Shown piece after piece: positions 7,906-17,057 of a stretch of DNA of 64,000 nucleotides. A program made the position numbers and the translations under genes. The stretch comes from Kribbella sp. CA-293567 (GTDB lineage: Bacteria > Actinomycetota > Actinomycetes > Propionibacteriales > Kribbellaceae). The stretch covers positions 3,534,001 through 3,598,000 of the forward strand of contig NZ_CP114065.1 in NCBI RefSeq assembly GCF_027627575.1, in the 5' to 3' direction. Every line of letters begins with the position of its first letter. Position 1 is the first letter of the stretch. Below the pieces are notes generated by a model that saw nothing but the letters and a program-made list of their open reading frames with translations, did not search any database and was not told the origin of the DNA.

Positions 7906-9724
7906 CCAGGAGGCCGCAGTACGGTCGGCGAGGGAACGCGCGGGTGTTCCCGACGTACGGCAGCGTTCGTTCTGGGAGTCACGAGACCCGGTCGCTCGGG
8001 CGGCGATCCTTGCCGAAGCGGATGCTGATCGCGGCCGACCTTGGCCGCACACGCTGGTGTCCGACTACGCCCGCTACTGGCGCGACGGGGTACGGACGGC
8101 GTACGAGGGACCGGCTGGTGAACTGCGGCGCCGGACGAGCGCGGCTGTCTTGGCCGCCGCGCTGACGGGGGAGCAGCAGCACGTCGACGTCGCAGCCGAC
8201 GGCCTGCTGCTCCTGTGTGAGCAGACGACCTGGTGCTGGGCCGCGCACGAATCCTTCGCCACCGCGAAGCGGGAGGTGGTGGCGAGACCGGACCAGCCGT
8301 ATCTGGACCTGGGCGCCGCCGAGACGGTGGGGATTCTGGCGTGGGCCGACCTGGTTCTGGCGCCGGCGCTCGACGAGCGGGTGCCGGGGCTGCGTCGCCG
8401 GATGCGGGAAGAGGCACGGCACCGGGTACTGCGGCCGTTCGTCGCCGACCGCACCTGGCACTGGCTCGGTCTCGACGGTCACGTGCACAACTGGAACCCC
8501 TGGATCCACGGACAGGTGCTCGCTGCCGCGTTGTTTCTGGAGACGGACCCAGTGGTGCAGACGCAGGTGCTCGGACTGGTCGTCGAGGGTCTTGACCGGT
8601 ACCTGCGGTCCCTGCCGGCGGATGGTGGGTGCGACGAGGGATACGCGTACTGGTGGCATGGGCCGGCGCGGCTGGCGTCGGCGCTCGAACTCCTCGACCG
8701 GATCACCGGCGGAGGCTTCGGCCCGTGGTCCTGCGCTCCGCTCATCGAGTTGGCGCGCTATCCGCAGCGGATGGCTCTCGGGGACGGCTGGTATGTCAAC
8801 GTCGGCGACGGCTCCGGCCGCCCGGCCGTCCGGCAGCCTTGGCAGGTCCTGCATCAGTGGGGCCGACGGATCGAAGATCCGGAGGTGATGAGCCACGCGG
8901 CGGCGTACCGGGGTGAGGCCTTGGCGATCGAGCTCGGTCTCGGCCGGGCTCTGTGGGCGCTGGCGGACGACGGCTGGTGGGCGGCGACCGCCGGCTCACC
9001 GCCGTTGCCCCGCTCGACCCTGCTGCCCGACGTGGAACTGCTGGTTGCTCGCGAGTTCGCCGCGAGCACGGAAGGCTGGGCCTTGGCGATCAAGGGCGGA
9101 CACAACGACGAGAACCACAATCACAACGACGTCGGTTCGTTCATCGCGGCGCTCGACGGGACTCCGGTGCTCATCGATCTCGGTCAGCCGACCTACACCG
9201 CTGTCTCCTTCTCGGACCGGCGCTACGAGCAGTGGGTGGTCCGGAGCGAGTGGCACAACGTCCCGGTGATCGGCGGACATCAGCAGCAACCGGGTGCGCG
9301 ACATCGAGCCACCGGCTTCGTCGTACGGCGGGACGCGGCCGCGGAGCTTGCGGAGCTGTTCCTGTCGGAGGCCTACCCCGGCGGGAATCTGCACCGGGCG
9401 GCGACACTCGACCGCGAGGCGGCGATGATTCGGGTGGTCGACACCTGGACGGGAAGTCTCCCGGTGGTGGAGCACCTGGTGATCGCGGGACAGCCGGTCG
9501 TTCACGACGCCGGTCGCCTCGTGGTCGAGACGCTCGGCGGGAGGCACGCGCAGCTGAGCTGGGACGAGGATCTCGGCCCGGGCAGACTTGAGCAGCGCGA
9601 GGTGGACGACGAGTTGCTCGCCGTTGTCTGGGGACCGATGGTGCACCGGCTGGTTCTCACAACCTCGCCGAGCGCACAGAAGTTCGAGTTGACACTGACG
9701 AGATTCCAGGAGCCTGCCCAGTGA
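7856..9724 (+). CDS. Heparinase II/III-family polysaccharide lyase-like protein
   Basis: 622 residues from GTG 7856. An alpha-helical toroid (DGHVHNWNPWIHGQ about 208; DEGYAYWWHGPARL about 260) precedes a beta-sandwich part with GHNDENHNHNDVGSF (about 414) and LIDLGQPTYT, the usual layout of heparinase II/III and alginate-lyase-like enzymes. No signal peptide is present, so it would act inside the cell on imported acidic oligosaccharides by beta-elimination. It overlaps the DUF2264 gene by four bases. Substrate not assignable by eye. Confidence 0.85.
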   Translation: MTAVSLVRRWQAIDRADQEAAVRSARERAGVPDVRQRSFWESRDPVARAAILAEADADRGRPWPHTLVSDYARYWRDGVRTAYEGPAGELRRRTSAAVLAAALTGEQQHVDVAADGLLLLCEQTTWCWAAHESFATAKREVVARPDQPYLDLGAAETVGILAWADLVLAPALDERVPGLRRRMREEARHRVLRPFVADRTWHWLGLDGHVHNWNPWIHGQVLAAALFLETDPVVQTQVLGLVVEGLDRYLRSLPADGGCDEGYAYWWHGPARLASALELLDRITGGGFGPWSCAPLIELARYPQRMALGDGWYVNVGDGSGRPAVRQPWQVLHQWGRRIEDPEVMSHAAAYRGEALAIELGLGRALWALADDGWWAATAGSPPLPRSTLLPDVELLVAREFAASTEGWALAIKGGHNDENHNHNDVGSFIAALDGTPVLIDLGQPTYTAVSFSDRRYEQWVVRSEWHNVPVIGGHQQQPGARHRATGFVVRRDAAAELAELFLSEAYPGGNLHRAATLDREAAMIRVVDTWTGSLPVVEHLVIAGQPVVHDAGRLVVETLGGRHAQLSWDEDLGPGRLEQREVDDELLAVVWGPMVHRLVLTTSPSAQKFELTLTRFQEPAQ

Positions 9725-11616
9725 CCGAAGCGAGCTACACCGGCCTGACCCGCGACTCCTGGGCGGGCGTCGCCGACCAGCTGTTGCTGTCGCTGCGTCC
9801 TTGGTCCTCTCCCGATCACGCGCGGATCGATCTGCCGGGACAAACCAGCGCCTACGGACCTGAGAGCGACTCGCTGGAGGCCTTCGCCCGCTCCTTCCTG
9901 CTCGCGGCCATCAGGCTGCACGGGGAGGGCGGGAGAGATCCGCACGGCCACGCCGAGTGGTACGCCGACGGTCTGCGCGCGGGGACCGATCCGGCGTCAC
10001 CGCACGCGTGGCCACGACCCGACGAGCTCGGTCAGGCGAAGGTGGAGGCTTGCTCGATCGCTCTCGGCCTCCACTTGTCCCGGCCCTGGCTGTGGGACCG
10101 CCTGCAGGAGCGTGACCGGGAACGGATCGTCGGATGGCTGGCAACGGTGGTGGGGGAGCAGTATCCGCCGATCAACTGGGTGTGGTTCCAGATCGTGGTG
10201 GAGACGTTCCTCAAGTCGGTCGGCGGTCCGTGGTCCCCGGCCGACATCGACAGCGGGCTGGTGGTGCACGAGTCCCTGGCCCGTGACCACGGCTGGTACG
10301 CCGACGGCCCCGAACGCGCCTTCGACCACTACAACGGCTGGGCGCTGCACGTCTATCCGTTGCTCTGGGCATCGATGGATCCCAGTCTCTGCCCGGCCGG
10401 CCTCGAAGCGGTCTGGCGAGAGCGGCTGGCCACCTTCCTGCGGACCGCCGTGCACCTGGTCGGCGGCAACGGATCGCCTTTGCTGCAAGGGCGGAGCCTG
10501 ACCTACCGGTTCGCCGCGGCGGCCCCGTTCTGGATGGGCGCGATCACCGGTGCCACCGATCTGTCACCCGGTGTGTTGCGTCGCACCACCGCCGGCATGC
10601 TCGGCCACTTCCTCGATCGCGGCGTACCGGACGAACGTGGTCTGCTCACCCTCGGCTGGTACGGCGAATGGCCGGCGATCGCCCAGTCGTACTCCGGCCC
10701 GGGCTCACCGTACTGGGCGGTGAAAGGCATGCTCGGGTTGATGCTCCCGGCCGATCACGCCGTCTGGACCGCGAAGGAAGAGCCGTTGCCGGTGGAGGAA
10801 AGCGACTTCACCCTAGAGCTTGCCGAGCCCGGCTGGGTCGCGAGTGGTACTCGGTCCGACGGCATCGTCCGCATCGCCAACCACGGAACAGACCACTCCG
10901 TGCCAGGGGACACGCGCGCCGACTCTCCGCTCTACGCCCGGCTTGCCTACTCGACCCACACGATGCCACCGATGAGCGATGCGTTCTGGGCCGGGGCCCT
11001 GGAGAACAGCATCGCCGTGGTCCATCCCGAGTTGGGCGCCTCGCACCGCAACGGGTTCACGGCAGGTGGCGACCAGACGTCGATCTCCGCGACGCACTGG
11101 GTCCGGACCACCGAGGACCAGAGTCCGCGGCACGGCTCAGGGCGGGCCGGCAGCGTCGTCGCCGGACCAGCCGTCGCGATGGGTTCGCTTCTCAAGGGCA
11201 GTCACGAGGTTCGAGCCGCCCTGATCGATCCGGATGCCGACCTGGACCCGGCGTGGTCGATCGAGTTCAGCGGCTGGCCGCTGTCCGGTCATCGCCCGCC
11301 AGCCGACAGTTTGCCGGAGCACCGATCGGCTGTGCGAGTCGGGTCTGGTGAGCTCGGTTCGAGCCTCACCGCGGTCGTCGGGTTCGAGGCTGCCGAGGTC
11401 AGACGGGCGAAGGACGCGAGCGCCGTCGGCGGTCACACCGCGATCCCGGTGCTGACCGGATCGGCTGCACCAGGGCGCAGCTACGTGGCGATCGTGAGCT
11501 TGGCCGGTGGACAGCCCGAGGCGCTTCCGCGGGTGGAAGTGGCAGGAACGGCCGTTCGGGTCGAGTGGGCGGACGGCAGTACCGGCGTACTCGATCTGCC
11601 GCTGCCTTCGAGCTGA
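9721..11616 (+). CDS. DUF2264 family protein
   Basis: 631 residues. Recognisable DUF2264 features are the N-terminal helical part (GPESDSLEAFARSFLLAAIR, INWVWFQIVVETFLKSVGG, HYNGWALHVYPLLWA) and a beta-rich C-terminal half. The family is an alpha/alpha toroid related in fold to polysaccharide lyases and hydrolases, and is commonly next to heparinase-like genes. No signal peptide, so cytoplasmic. Last gene of the operon that starts at 3064. Enzymatic activity is not established. Confidence 0.85.
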   Translation: MTEASYTGLTRDSWAGVADQLLLSLRPWSSPDHARIDLPGQTSAYGPESDSLEAFARSFLLAAIRLHGEGGRDPHGHAEWYADGLRAGTDPASPHAWPRPDELGQAKVEACSIALGLHLSRPWLWDRLQERDRERIVGWLATVVGEQYPPINWVWFQIVVETFLKSVGGPWSPADIDSGLVVHESLARDHGWYADGPERAFDHYNGWALHVYPLLWASMDPSLCPAGLEAVWRERLATFLRTAVHLVGGNGSPLLQGRSLTYRFAAAAPFWMGAITGATDLSPGVLRRTTAGMLGHFLDRGVPDERGLLTLGWYGEWPAIAQSYSGPGSPYWAVKGMLGLMLPADHAVWTAKEEPLPVEESDFTLELAEPGWVASGTRSDGIVRIANHGTDHSVPGDTRADSPLYARLAYSTHTMPPMSDAFWAGALENSIAVVHPELGASHRNGFTAGGDQTSISATHWVRTTEDQSPRHGSGRAGSVVAGPAVAMGSLLKGSHEVRAALIDPDADLDPAWSIEFSGWPLSGHRPPADSLPEHRSAVRVGSGELGSSLTAVVGFEAAEVRRAKDASAVGGHTAIPVLTGSAAPGRSYVAIVSLAGGQPEALPRVEVAGTAVRVEWADGSTGVLDLPLPSS

Positions 11617-11627
11617 CAGTTACTGCG

Positions 11628-11641
11628 TGTGAACGTTCACA
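11628..11641. promoter_or_regulatory. Perfect operator palindrome between the two sugar operons
   Basis: TGTGAACGTTCACA is a perfect 14-base palindrome just after the DUF2264 stop and about 180 bases before the sugar-binding-protein gene. It closely matches the variant at 2995-3009, so the DeoR/LacI hybrid may also touch the second importer. Confidence 0.45.
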
Positions 11642-11723
11642 AATCAGCCGGCTGAGCTCCGCTCGGTCCTTTGGTCGGCGTCGACGTTACGAGACCGTGA
11701 CGCTTGCATTGCTGGCCGATGTC

Positions 11724-11765
11724 TTGACCGATCGGCGCCTGAGGGCAAATATGTGAGCGCTAACA
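11724..11765 (+). promoter_or_regulatory. Promoter and LacI-type operator of the ChvE/GguAB importer
   Basis: TTGACC (11724-11729) with an AT-rich stretch about 17 bases later resembles -35 and -10 elements. TGTGAGCGCTAACA (11752-11765) sits at the expected start point. Its reverse complement differs by one base from the site at 17001-17014 before araB, so the LacI repressor at 15887 probably binds both. Confidence 0.55.
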
Positions 11766-11819
11766 CTCGGCTCGAATCCCGTCGTTGCGGGACGGACCTG
11801 TCCGGAAAGGGGAGAGTTC

Positions 11820-12959
11820 GTGAAGAAGAAGTTCGTGGCCACCCTCGGTGGTGCACTGCTGATGCTCGGCCTCGCTGCGTGCGGCGGGCAGGGAGCGGGC
11901 GCGACCACCGACACCGCCAGTCAGAAGCCCGGTGACCTGACGATCGGCGTCTCGATGCCGACGCAGACGTCGGAGCGCTGGATCGCCGACGGCAAGGCGG
12001 TGAAGGAGAAGCTCGAAGCGAAGGGGTACAAGGTCGATCTGCAGTACGCGAACGATGACATCCCGACCCAGTCGCAGCAGGTCGACCAGATGATCACCCG
12101 CGGCGCCGACGTACTGGTGGTCGCCGCGATCGACGGCACCGCGCTCAGCAGCCAGCTGCAGGCCGCGGCGGACCAGAAGATCCCGGTGATCTCCTACGAC
12201 CGGCTGATCCGCGGCAGCCAGAACGTCGACTTCTACGTCAGCTTCGACAACTACAAGGTCGGCGTCGCCCAGGCCAAGGCGTTGGTGCGCGGGCTGGGGC
12301 TGGAGAACGCCGACGGCTCGAAGGGCGCCAAGACCGGCCCGATCAACATCGAGCTGTTCGCCGGTTCGCTGGACGACAACAACACGCAGTACTTCTTCCG
12401 GGGCGCGATGGACACCCTGAAGCCGTACTTCGACAACGGTTCGCTGGTGGTCAAGTCCAAGCAGACCAAGCTCGAGCAGATCGCGATCCTGCGCTGGCAG
12501 CAGGAGGCGGCGCAGAAGCGGATGGAGAACCTGCTGACGTCGAGCTACAACGACGGCAGCAAGGTCGGTGGCGTGCTCTCGCCGTACGACGGCATCTCCC
12601 GCGGCATTCTCACCGCGCTGCAGAACGCGGGCTACGGCAAGACGGCCGGCGCCCTCCCGGCGATCACCGGCCAGGACGCGGAGATCGCGTCGATCAAGCT
12701 GATCGAGGACGGGGTGCAGAGCTCCACCGTCTTCAAGGACACCCGGCTGCTGGCCGATCAGGCCGTCAACGCGGCCGAGGCGTTCCTGCAGAAGAAGACG
12801 CCGGAGGCCAACGACACCAAGTCCTACCAGAACGGCGCCAAGGTGGTCCCGGCCTACCTGCTGCCGATCCGGACCGTCTTCAAGGAAGACATCAAGAAGG
12901 AGCTCGTCGACTCCGGCTACTACACGGCCGCCGAGGTGGCCGCCGGTCAGGCCAAATGA
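11820..12959 (+). CDS. chvE: Multiple-monosaccharide ABC transporter substrate-binding lipoprotein (ChvE-like)
   Basis: 379 residues from GTG 11820 (GGGGAGA upstream). A lipobox LGLAAC anchors it outside the membrane. The fold is a type-I periplasmic binding protein: [18 protein letters not shown], then [20 protein letters not shown], then [21 protein letters not shown], all typical of ChvE/XylF-type arabinose, galactose and xylose binders. It is followed by the matching ATPase and permease. Linked araBDA genes under a matching operator suggest L-arabinose as the cargo. Confidence 0.9.
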   Translation: MKKKFVATLGGALLMLGLAACGGQGAGATTDTASQKPGDLTIGVSMPTQTSERWIADGKAVKEKLEAKGYKVDLQYANDDIPTQSQQVDQMITRGADVLVVAAIDGTALSSQLQAAADQKIPVISYDRLIRGSQNVDFYVSFDNYKVGVAQAKALVRGLGLENADGSKGAKTGPINIELFAGSLDDNNTQYFFRGAMDTLKPYFDNGSLVVKSKQTKLEQIAILRWQQEAAQKRMENLLTSSYNDGSKVGGVLSPYDGISRGILTALQNAGYGKTAGALPAITGQDAEIASIKLIEDGVQSSTVFKDTRLLADQAVNAAEAFLQKKTPEANDTKSYQNGAKVVPAYLLPIRTVFKEDIKKELVDSGYYTAAEVAAGQAK

Positions 12960-12963
12960 CGGC

Positions 12964-12997
12964 GCCGGGGCCCGGCGCGGAACCGCCGGGCCCCGGC
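12964..12997 (+). terminator. Very strong hairpin between binding-protein and ATPase genes
   Basis: Arms 12964-12977 and 12984-12997 are perfectly complementary (14 pairs, nearly all G-C) around the loop CGGAAC. There is no U-tract and the operon continues, so it more likely stabilises the upstream message or partly attenuates transcription, giving excess binding protein over ATPase and permease. Confidence 0.6.
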
Positions 12998-13032
12998 CGC
13001 TCGCACCGGTGGACCGAGGGGATGGAGGACGA

Positions 13033-14571
13033 ATGGACGACGTACTGCTCGAGATGCGCGGTATCAGCAAGAGTTTTCCCGGCGTGAAGGCGCTGACGGA
13101 GGTCTCGCTCGCCGTCCGGCGGGGCGAGATCCACGCGATCTGCGGGGAGAACGGCGCCGGCAAGTCGACGCTGATGAAGGTGCTGTCCGGCGTCTATCCG
13201 GCCGGCAGCTACGACGGCGAGATCGGTTTCGACGGCCGGACCGTGCGGTTCGGCGGCATCCGGGACAGCGAGGCCGTCGGGATCGTCATCATCCACCAGG
13301 AGCTCGCGCTGGTGCCCTTCCTGTCGATCGCGGAGAACATCTTTCTCGGCAACGAGCGCCGCGGCCGGGGCGGCCTGATCGACTGGAACCGGACCAATGC
13401 GGAGGCCCGTGAGCTGCTGGCGTCCGTCGGGCTGGACGAGAACCCGGTCTCGCCCGTGATCGAGCTCGGCGTCGGCAAGCAGCAGCTGGTCGAGATCGCC
13501 AAGGCCCTGTCGAAGGAGGTGCGGTTGCTGATCCTCGACGAGCCGACCGCCGCCCTCAACGACGTCGACTCGGCCCACCTGCTCGAACTGCTCCGCCGGC
13601 TGCGGGACCGCGGCATCACCTGCATCATGATCTCGCACAAGCTGAGCGAGATCACCGCGATCGCCGACTCCACCACGGTGATCCGCGACGGCCGTACCGT
13701 CGAGACGCTGGACATGCGCTCCGGCGAGGCGACCCAGGAGCGGATCATCCGCGGCATGGTCGGCCGCGATCTCGCGACGTTCTACCCGGAGCGGGACTCC
13801 ACCCCGGGACCGGAGGTGCTCCGGGTCGAGGACTGGACCGTGTGGCACCCGGTCCAGGCGCGCAAGGTCGTCGACGGTGCCGCCTTCGACGTCCGGGCCG
13901 GTGAGGTCGTCGGCATCGCCGGCCTGATGGGCGCGGGACGCACCGAGCTGGCGATGAGCATCTTCGGGCGCTCGTACGGACGCAACATCAGCGGGCGCCT
14001 CTTCCTGCACGGAAAGCAGGTGCGGGCGCGGACGGTGGCCGAAGCGATCGAGAACGGAATCGCCTACGCCACCGAGGACCGCAAACGGTACGGCCTCAAC
14101 CTGATCGCCGATGTCCGTGTCAACGTCTCCGCGGCCGGGCTGGGCAAGCTGGCCCGGGCCGGCTGGGTCAACGGCAACGAGGAGATCAAGGTCGCCGAGG
14201 AGGGCCGGCGGGAGATGAACATCAAGACCCGCACCGTGATGGACGTGGTCGGCACGCTGTCCGGCGGCAACCAGCAGAAGGTCGTGCTGTCCAAGTGGCT
14301 GTTCACGGATCCGGACGTGCTGATCCTCGACGAGCCGACCCGCGGGATCGACGTCGGCGCCAAGTTCGAGATCTACACGATCATCAACCGGCTGGTGGCG
14401 CGCGGCAAGGCGGTCGTCGTGATCTCCTCCGAGCTTCCGGAGCTGCTCGGGATCTGCGACCGGATCTACACGCTGTCGGCCGGGCGGATCACCGGTGAGC
14501 TGCCGGCCGGCCAGGCCACCCAGGAAAGCCTGATGGCGCTCATGACGAGGGAGAGGGAGCTCGCCGGATGA
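13033..14571 (+). CDS. gguA: Multiple-monosaccharide ABC transporter ATP-binding protein
   Basis: 512 residues from ATG 13033 (GGAGG five bases upstream). Two fused nucleotide-binding domains: the first with Walker [10 protein letters not shown] (about 38), [15 protein letters not shown] and LILDEPTAA; the second with the usual degenerate P-loop [10 protein letters not shown] (about 300) and signature LSGGNQQK (about 410). This is the RbsA/MglA/GguA layout powering monosaccharide import. It overlaps the permease gene by four bases. Confidence 0.94.
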   Translation: MDDVLLEMRGISKSFPGVKALTEVSLAVRRGEIHAICGENGAGKSTLMKVLSGVYPAGSYDGEIGFDGRTVRFGGIRDSEAVGIVIIHQELALVPFLSIAENIFLGNERRGRGGLIDWNRTNAEARELLASVGLDENPVSPVIELGVGKQQLVEIAKALSKEVRLLILDEPTAALNDVDSAHLLELLRRLRDRGITCIMISHKLSEITAIADSTTVIRDGRTVETLDMRSGEATQERIIRGMVGRDLATFYPERDSTPGPEVLRVEDWTVWHPVQARKVVDGAAFDVRAGEVVGIAGLMGAGRTELAMSIFGRSYGRNISGRLFLHGKQVRARTVAEAIENGIAYATEDRKRYGLNLIADVRVNVSAAGLGKLARAGWVNGNEEIKVAEEGRREMNIKTRTVMDVVGTLSGGNQQKVVLSKWLFTDPDVLILDEPTRGIDVGAKFEIYTIINRLVARGKAVVVISSELPELLGICDRIYTLSAGRITGELPAGQATQESLMALMTRERELAG

Positions 14572-15818
14572 CCAGCACGAAACCGTCCGTACCGGCCGAG
14601 GAGGCGATGGCCGGCGGTGCGCCCGCCGTCGCCCTGCACGTCGGAACCAGTGATCCGCGCACGCTGATCATGCGCAACCTGCGGCAGAGCGGCATCTACA
14701 TCGCCTTCGTCGTGATCGTGGCGCTGTTCGCCTTCCTGACCGACGGCGTGCTGCTCAGCCCGGGCAACATCACCAACATCGTCCTGCAGTACTCCTACAT
14801 CCTGGTGCTCGCGATCGGGATGGTGATCCTGATCATCGCCGGTCACATCGACCTGTCGGTCGGGTCGATCGTCGCGCTGACAGGTGGCGTCTCGGCCGTG
14901 CTGGTGATCCAGCACGACCAGCCGTGGTGGGTCGGCGTACTGGCGGCCGTCGCGGTCGGTACGGCGGTCGGTGCCTGGCACGGTTTCTGGGTCGCGTACG
15001 TCGGGATGCCCGCGTTCATCGTCACCCTGGCCGGGATGCTGCTGTTCCGGGGCCTGACGCTGCAGGTGCTGGACAACGTCTCGCTGTCACCGTTCCCGGC
15101 GGAGTACCAGAAGGTCGCGAGCGGCTTCCTGAACGGCCTGCTCGGCGGTCAGGGCTACGACGCGTTCACCCTGCTGATCGCCGCGATCGCCGTCGCGGGG
15201 TACGCGGTGAGCGTGTTCCGCACCCGGCTGGCGCGGATCCGGTACGAGCAGCCGGTGGAGTCGTTCCCGCTGTTCGTCACCCGCGTGCTGGTGGTCGCCG
15301 CGATCGTCATGTACTTCGCCTGGCAGCTCGCTCACGCCCGGGGACTGCCGATCGTGCTGATCGTGCTGGCCGTGCTGGTGATCGTCTACGGACTGGTGAC
15401 CAAGAGCACCGTCCTGGGCCGTCAGGTCTACGCGATCGGCGGCAACCTGTCGGCCGCGATGCTGTCCGGGGTCAAGGTCCGCAAGGTCAACTTCTGGATC
15501 TTCGTCAACATGGGATTCCTGGCCGGGGTCGCGGGCGTCATCTACTCGTCCCGGTCCAACGGCGCCCAGCCGGCGGCCGGCAACATGTTCGAGCTGGACG
15601 CCATTGCGGCGGCCTTCATCGGCGGCGCCGCGGTCGCGGGCGGTGTCGGCACCGTGGTCGGGGCGATGGTCGGTGGCCTGATCATGGCGGTGATGAGCAA
15701 CGGGATGCAGCTGATGGGCATCGACCAGTCGACCCAGTCGGTCGTGAAGGGCCTGGTGCTGCTGCTCGCGGTTGCCTTCGACATCTACAACAAACGCCGC
15801 GCCGGTGCCGACCGCTGA
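14568..15818 (+). CDS. gguB: Multiple-monosaccharide ABC transporter permease
   Basis: 416 residues with about ten predicted helices. The conserved [18 protein letters not shown] and [18 protein letters not shown] motifs identify the RbsC/MglC/GguB permease family. It completes the importer with the ChvE-like and GguA-like subunits, and lies 68 bases before the LacI repressor gene on the same strand. Confidence 0.94.
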   Translation: MTSTKPSVPAEEAMAGGAPAVALHVGTSDPRTLIMRNLRQSGIYIAFVVIVALFAFLTDGVLLSPGNITNIVLQYSYILVLAIGMVILIIAGHIDLSVGSIVALTGGVSAVLVIQHDQPWWVGVLAAVAVGTAVGAWHGFWVAYVGMPAFIVTLAGMLLFRGLTLQVLDNVSLSPFPAEYQKVASGFLNGLLGGQGYDAFTLLIAAIAVAGYAVSVFRTRLARIRYEQPVESFPLFVTRVLVVAAIVMYFAWQLAHARGLPIVLIVLAVLVIVYGLVTKSTVLGRQVYAIGGNLSAAMLSGVKVRKVNFWIFVNMGFLAGVAGVIYSSRSNGAQPAAGNMFELDAIAAAFIGGAAVAGGVGTVVGAMVGGLIMAVMSNGMQLMGIDQSTQSVVKGLVLLLAVAFDIYNKRRAGADR

Positions 15819-15886
15819 GGCGGCCGCCGAGCCGACCCGCGACGCAGGAACGGGGCTCAGCCGGTGGACCTCCTTACTATTTCCCC

Positions 15887-16936
15887 ATGGTGAGAACGGG
15901 CACGGGACACAACGGGACACAGGGCCGGGCACCGAGTATGGCGGATGTGGCCGCGGCGGCCGGTGTCTCGCACCAGACCGTCTCCCGGGTGCTGAACGGC
16001 TCCGAGCTGGTCCGGACCGAGACCCGGACCCGCGTGCTGGCGGCGATCGCGGAGCTGGGGTACCGGCGCAACAACGCCGCCCGGCTGCTGGTGACGAACA
16101 GATCGCACCGGATCGGGATGATCTCGGCCCATCTGGTGCTGCACGGACCGAGCATGATCGCGGTGTCGGTCCAGGACGCCGGCCACAAAGCGGGGTACGA
16201 CGTCTCACTGGTCGCGGTCGAGGACTTCTCGGCGCAGTCGCTGCGCAACGCCGTGGACCGCCTGCTGGACGAGGCGGTCGAGGCGATCGTGGTGGCGGTC
16301 GCCCATCGCGAGGCGCTCGAACAGGTGGTGTCGATCGAGCTGCCCGTGCCGATGATCGTCGTCCAGGGGGTGAGCGAGGGGCAGCCGATGGCGGTGGGCA
16401 TCGACCAGGAGGCCGGCGCCCGGCTGGCGGTGGAGCACCTGCTCGACCTGGGGCATCGGCATGTCGCCCACGTGACCGGTCCGCTGGAGTGGGTCGAGGC
16501 CGGCCAGCGGCGGACCGGGTGGCAGCGCGCGCACGAGGATCGGCACGTTCTGCCCGGGCCTGAGCTCGCCGGTGACTGGTCGCCGGAGAGTGGCTACCAG
16601 GCAGGACTGCGGATCGCCGAGGACCCGGACGTGACGGCGGTCTTCGTGGCCAACGACGGGATGGCGATGGGGCTGATGTACGCGCTGCACGAGAAGGGGC
16701 GCGAGGTTCCCGGCGAGATCAGCGTCGTCGGCTTCGACAACGTGCCCGAGGCGCGGTACCTCTGGCCGGCGCTGACGACGGTCGACCAGGAGTTCTCGCT
16801 GCTCGGCCGCCGGGCCGTCGAACTGACCTTGAGGGCGCTGGAGGGGGAGACCGGTTCCTCGACCCGGCTGATCCGTCCCGCGCTCGTCGTCCGTGACTCC
16901 ACGGCTGCTCCCAAGACCGGGCCCGCTCGACGCTAG
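15887..16936 (+). CDS. LacI-family repressor, probable arabinose regulator
   Basis: 349 residues if started at ATG 15887; a shorter start at ATG 15938 is also in frame, and neither has a strong Shine-Dalgarno. The LacI HTH is clear (MADVAAAAGVSHQTVSRVLN), followed by the hinge ELGYRRNNAARLLVTNRS and a sugar-binding core ending in SVVGFDNVPEARYLWPALTT. It lies between the importer and araBDA, each preceded by a matching operator, so it most likely represses both and is relieved by arabinose or a derivative. Function as an AraR analogue is inference. Confidence 0.88.
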   Translation: MVRTGTGHNGTQGRAPSMADVAAAAGVSHQTVSRVLNGSELVRTETRTRVLAAIAELGYRRNNAARLLVTNRSHRIGMISAHLVLHGPSMIAVSVQDAGHKAGYDVSLVAVEDFSAQSLRNAVDRLLDEAVEAIVVAVAHREALEQVVSIELPVPMIVVQGVSEGQPMAVGIDQEAGARLAVEHLLDLGHRHVAHVTGPLEWVEAGQRRTGWQRAHEDRHVLPGPELAGDWSPESGYQAGLRIAEDPDVTAVFVANDGMAMGLMYALHEKGREVPGEISVVGFDNVPEARYLWPALTTVDQEFSLLGRRAVELTLRALEGETGSSTRLIRPALVVRDSTAAPKTGPARR

Positions 16937-16946
16937 CGGCGATTTC

Positions 16947-17014
16947 GTTAGCGCTAACAACTACCTAGACAGCGCGGATGCCGTTCTTGACAGTGATCAA
17001 TGTTAACGCTCACA
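16947..17014 (+). promoter_or_regulatory. araBDA promoter with two LacI-type operators
   Basis: GTTAGCGCTAAC (16947-16958) is a perfect palindrome. TTGACA (16987-16992) is a consensus -35, and CACACT about 18 bases on is a poor -10. TGTTAACGCTCACA (17001-17014) overlaps that -10 and nearly matches the operator at 11752. The two operators are 54-56 bases apart centre to centre, compatible with looping or cooperative repression. Confidence 0.6.
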
Positions 17015-17057
17015 CTTTGGCTCAAGGATCGTCCGGCGCAACCAGGAAGGACTGTGG

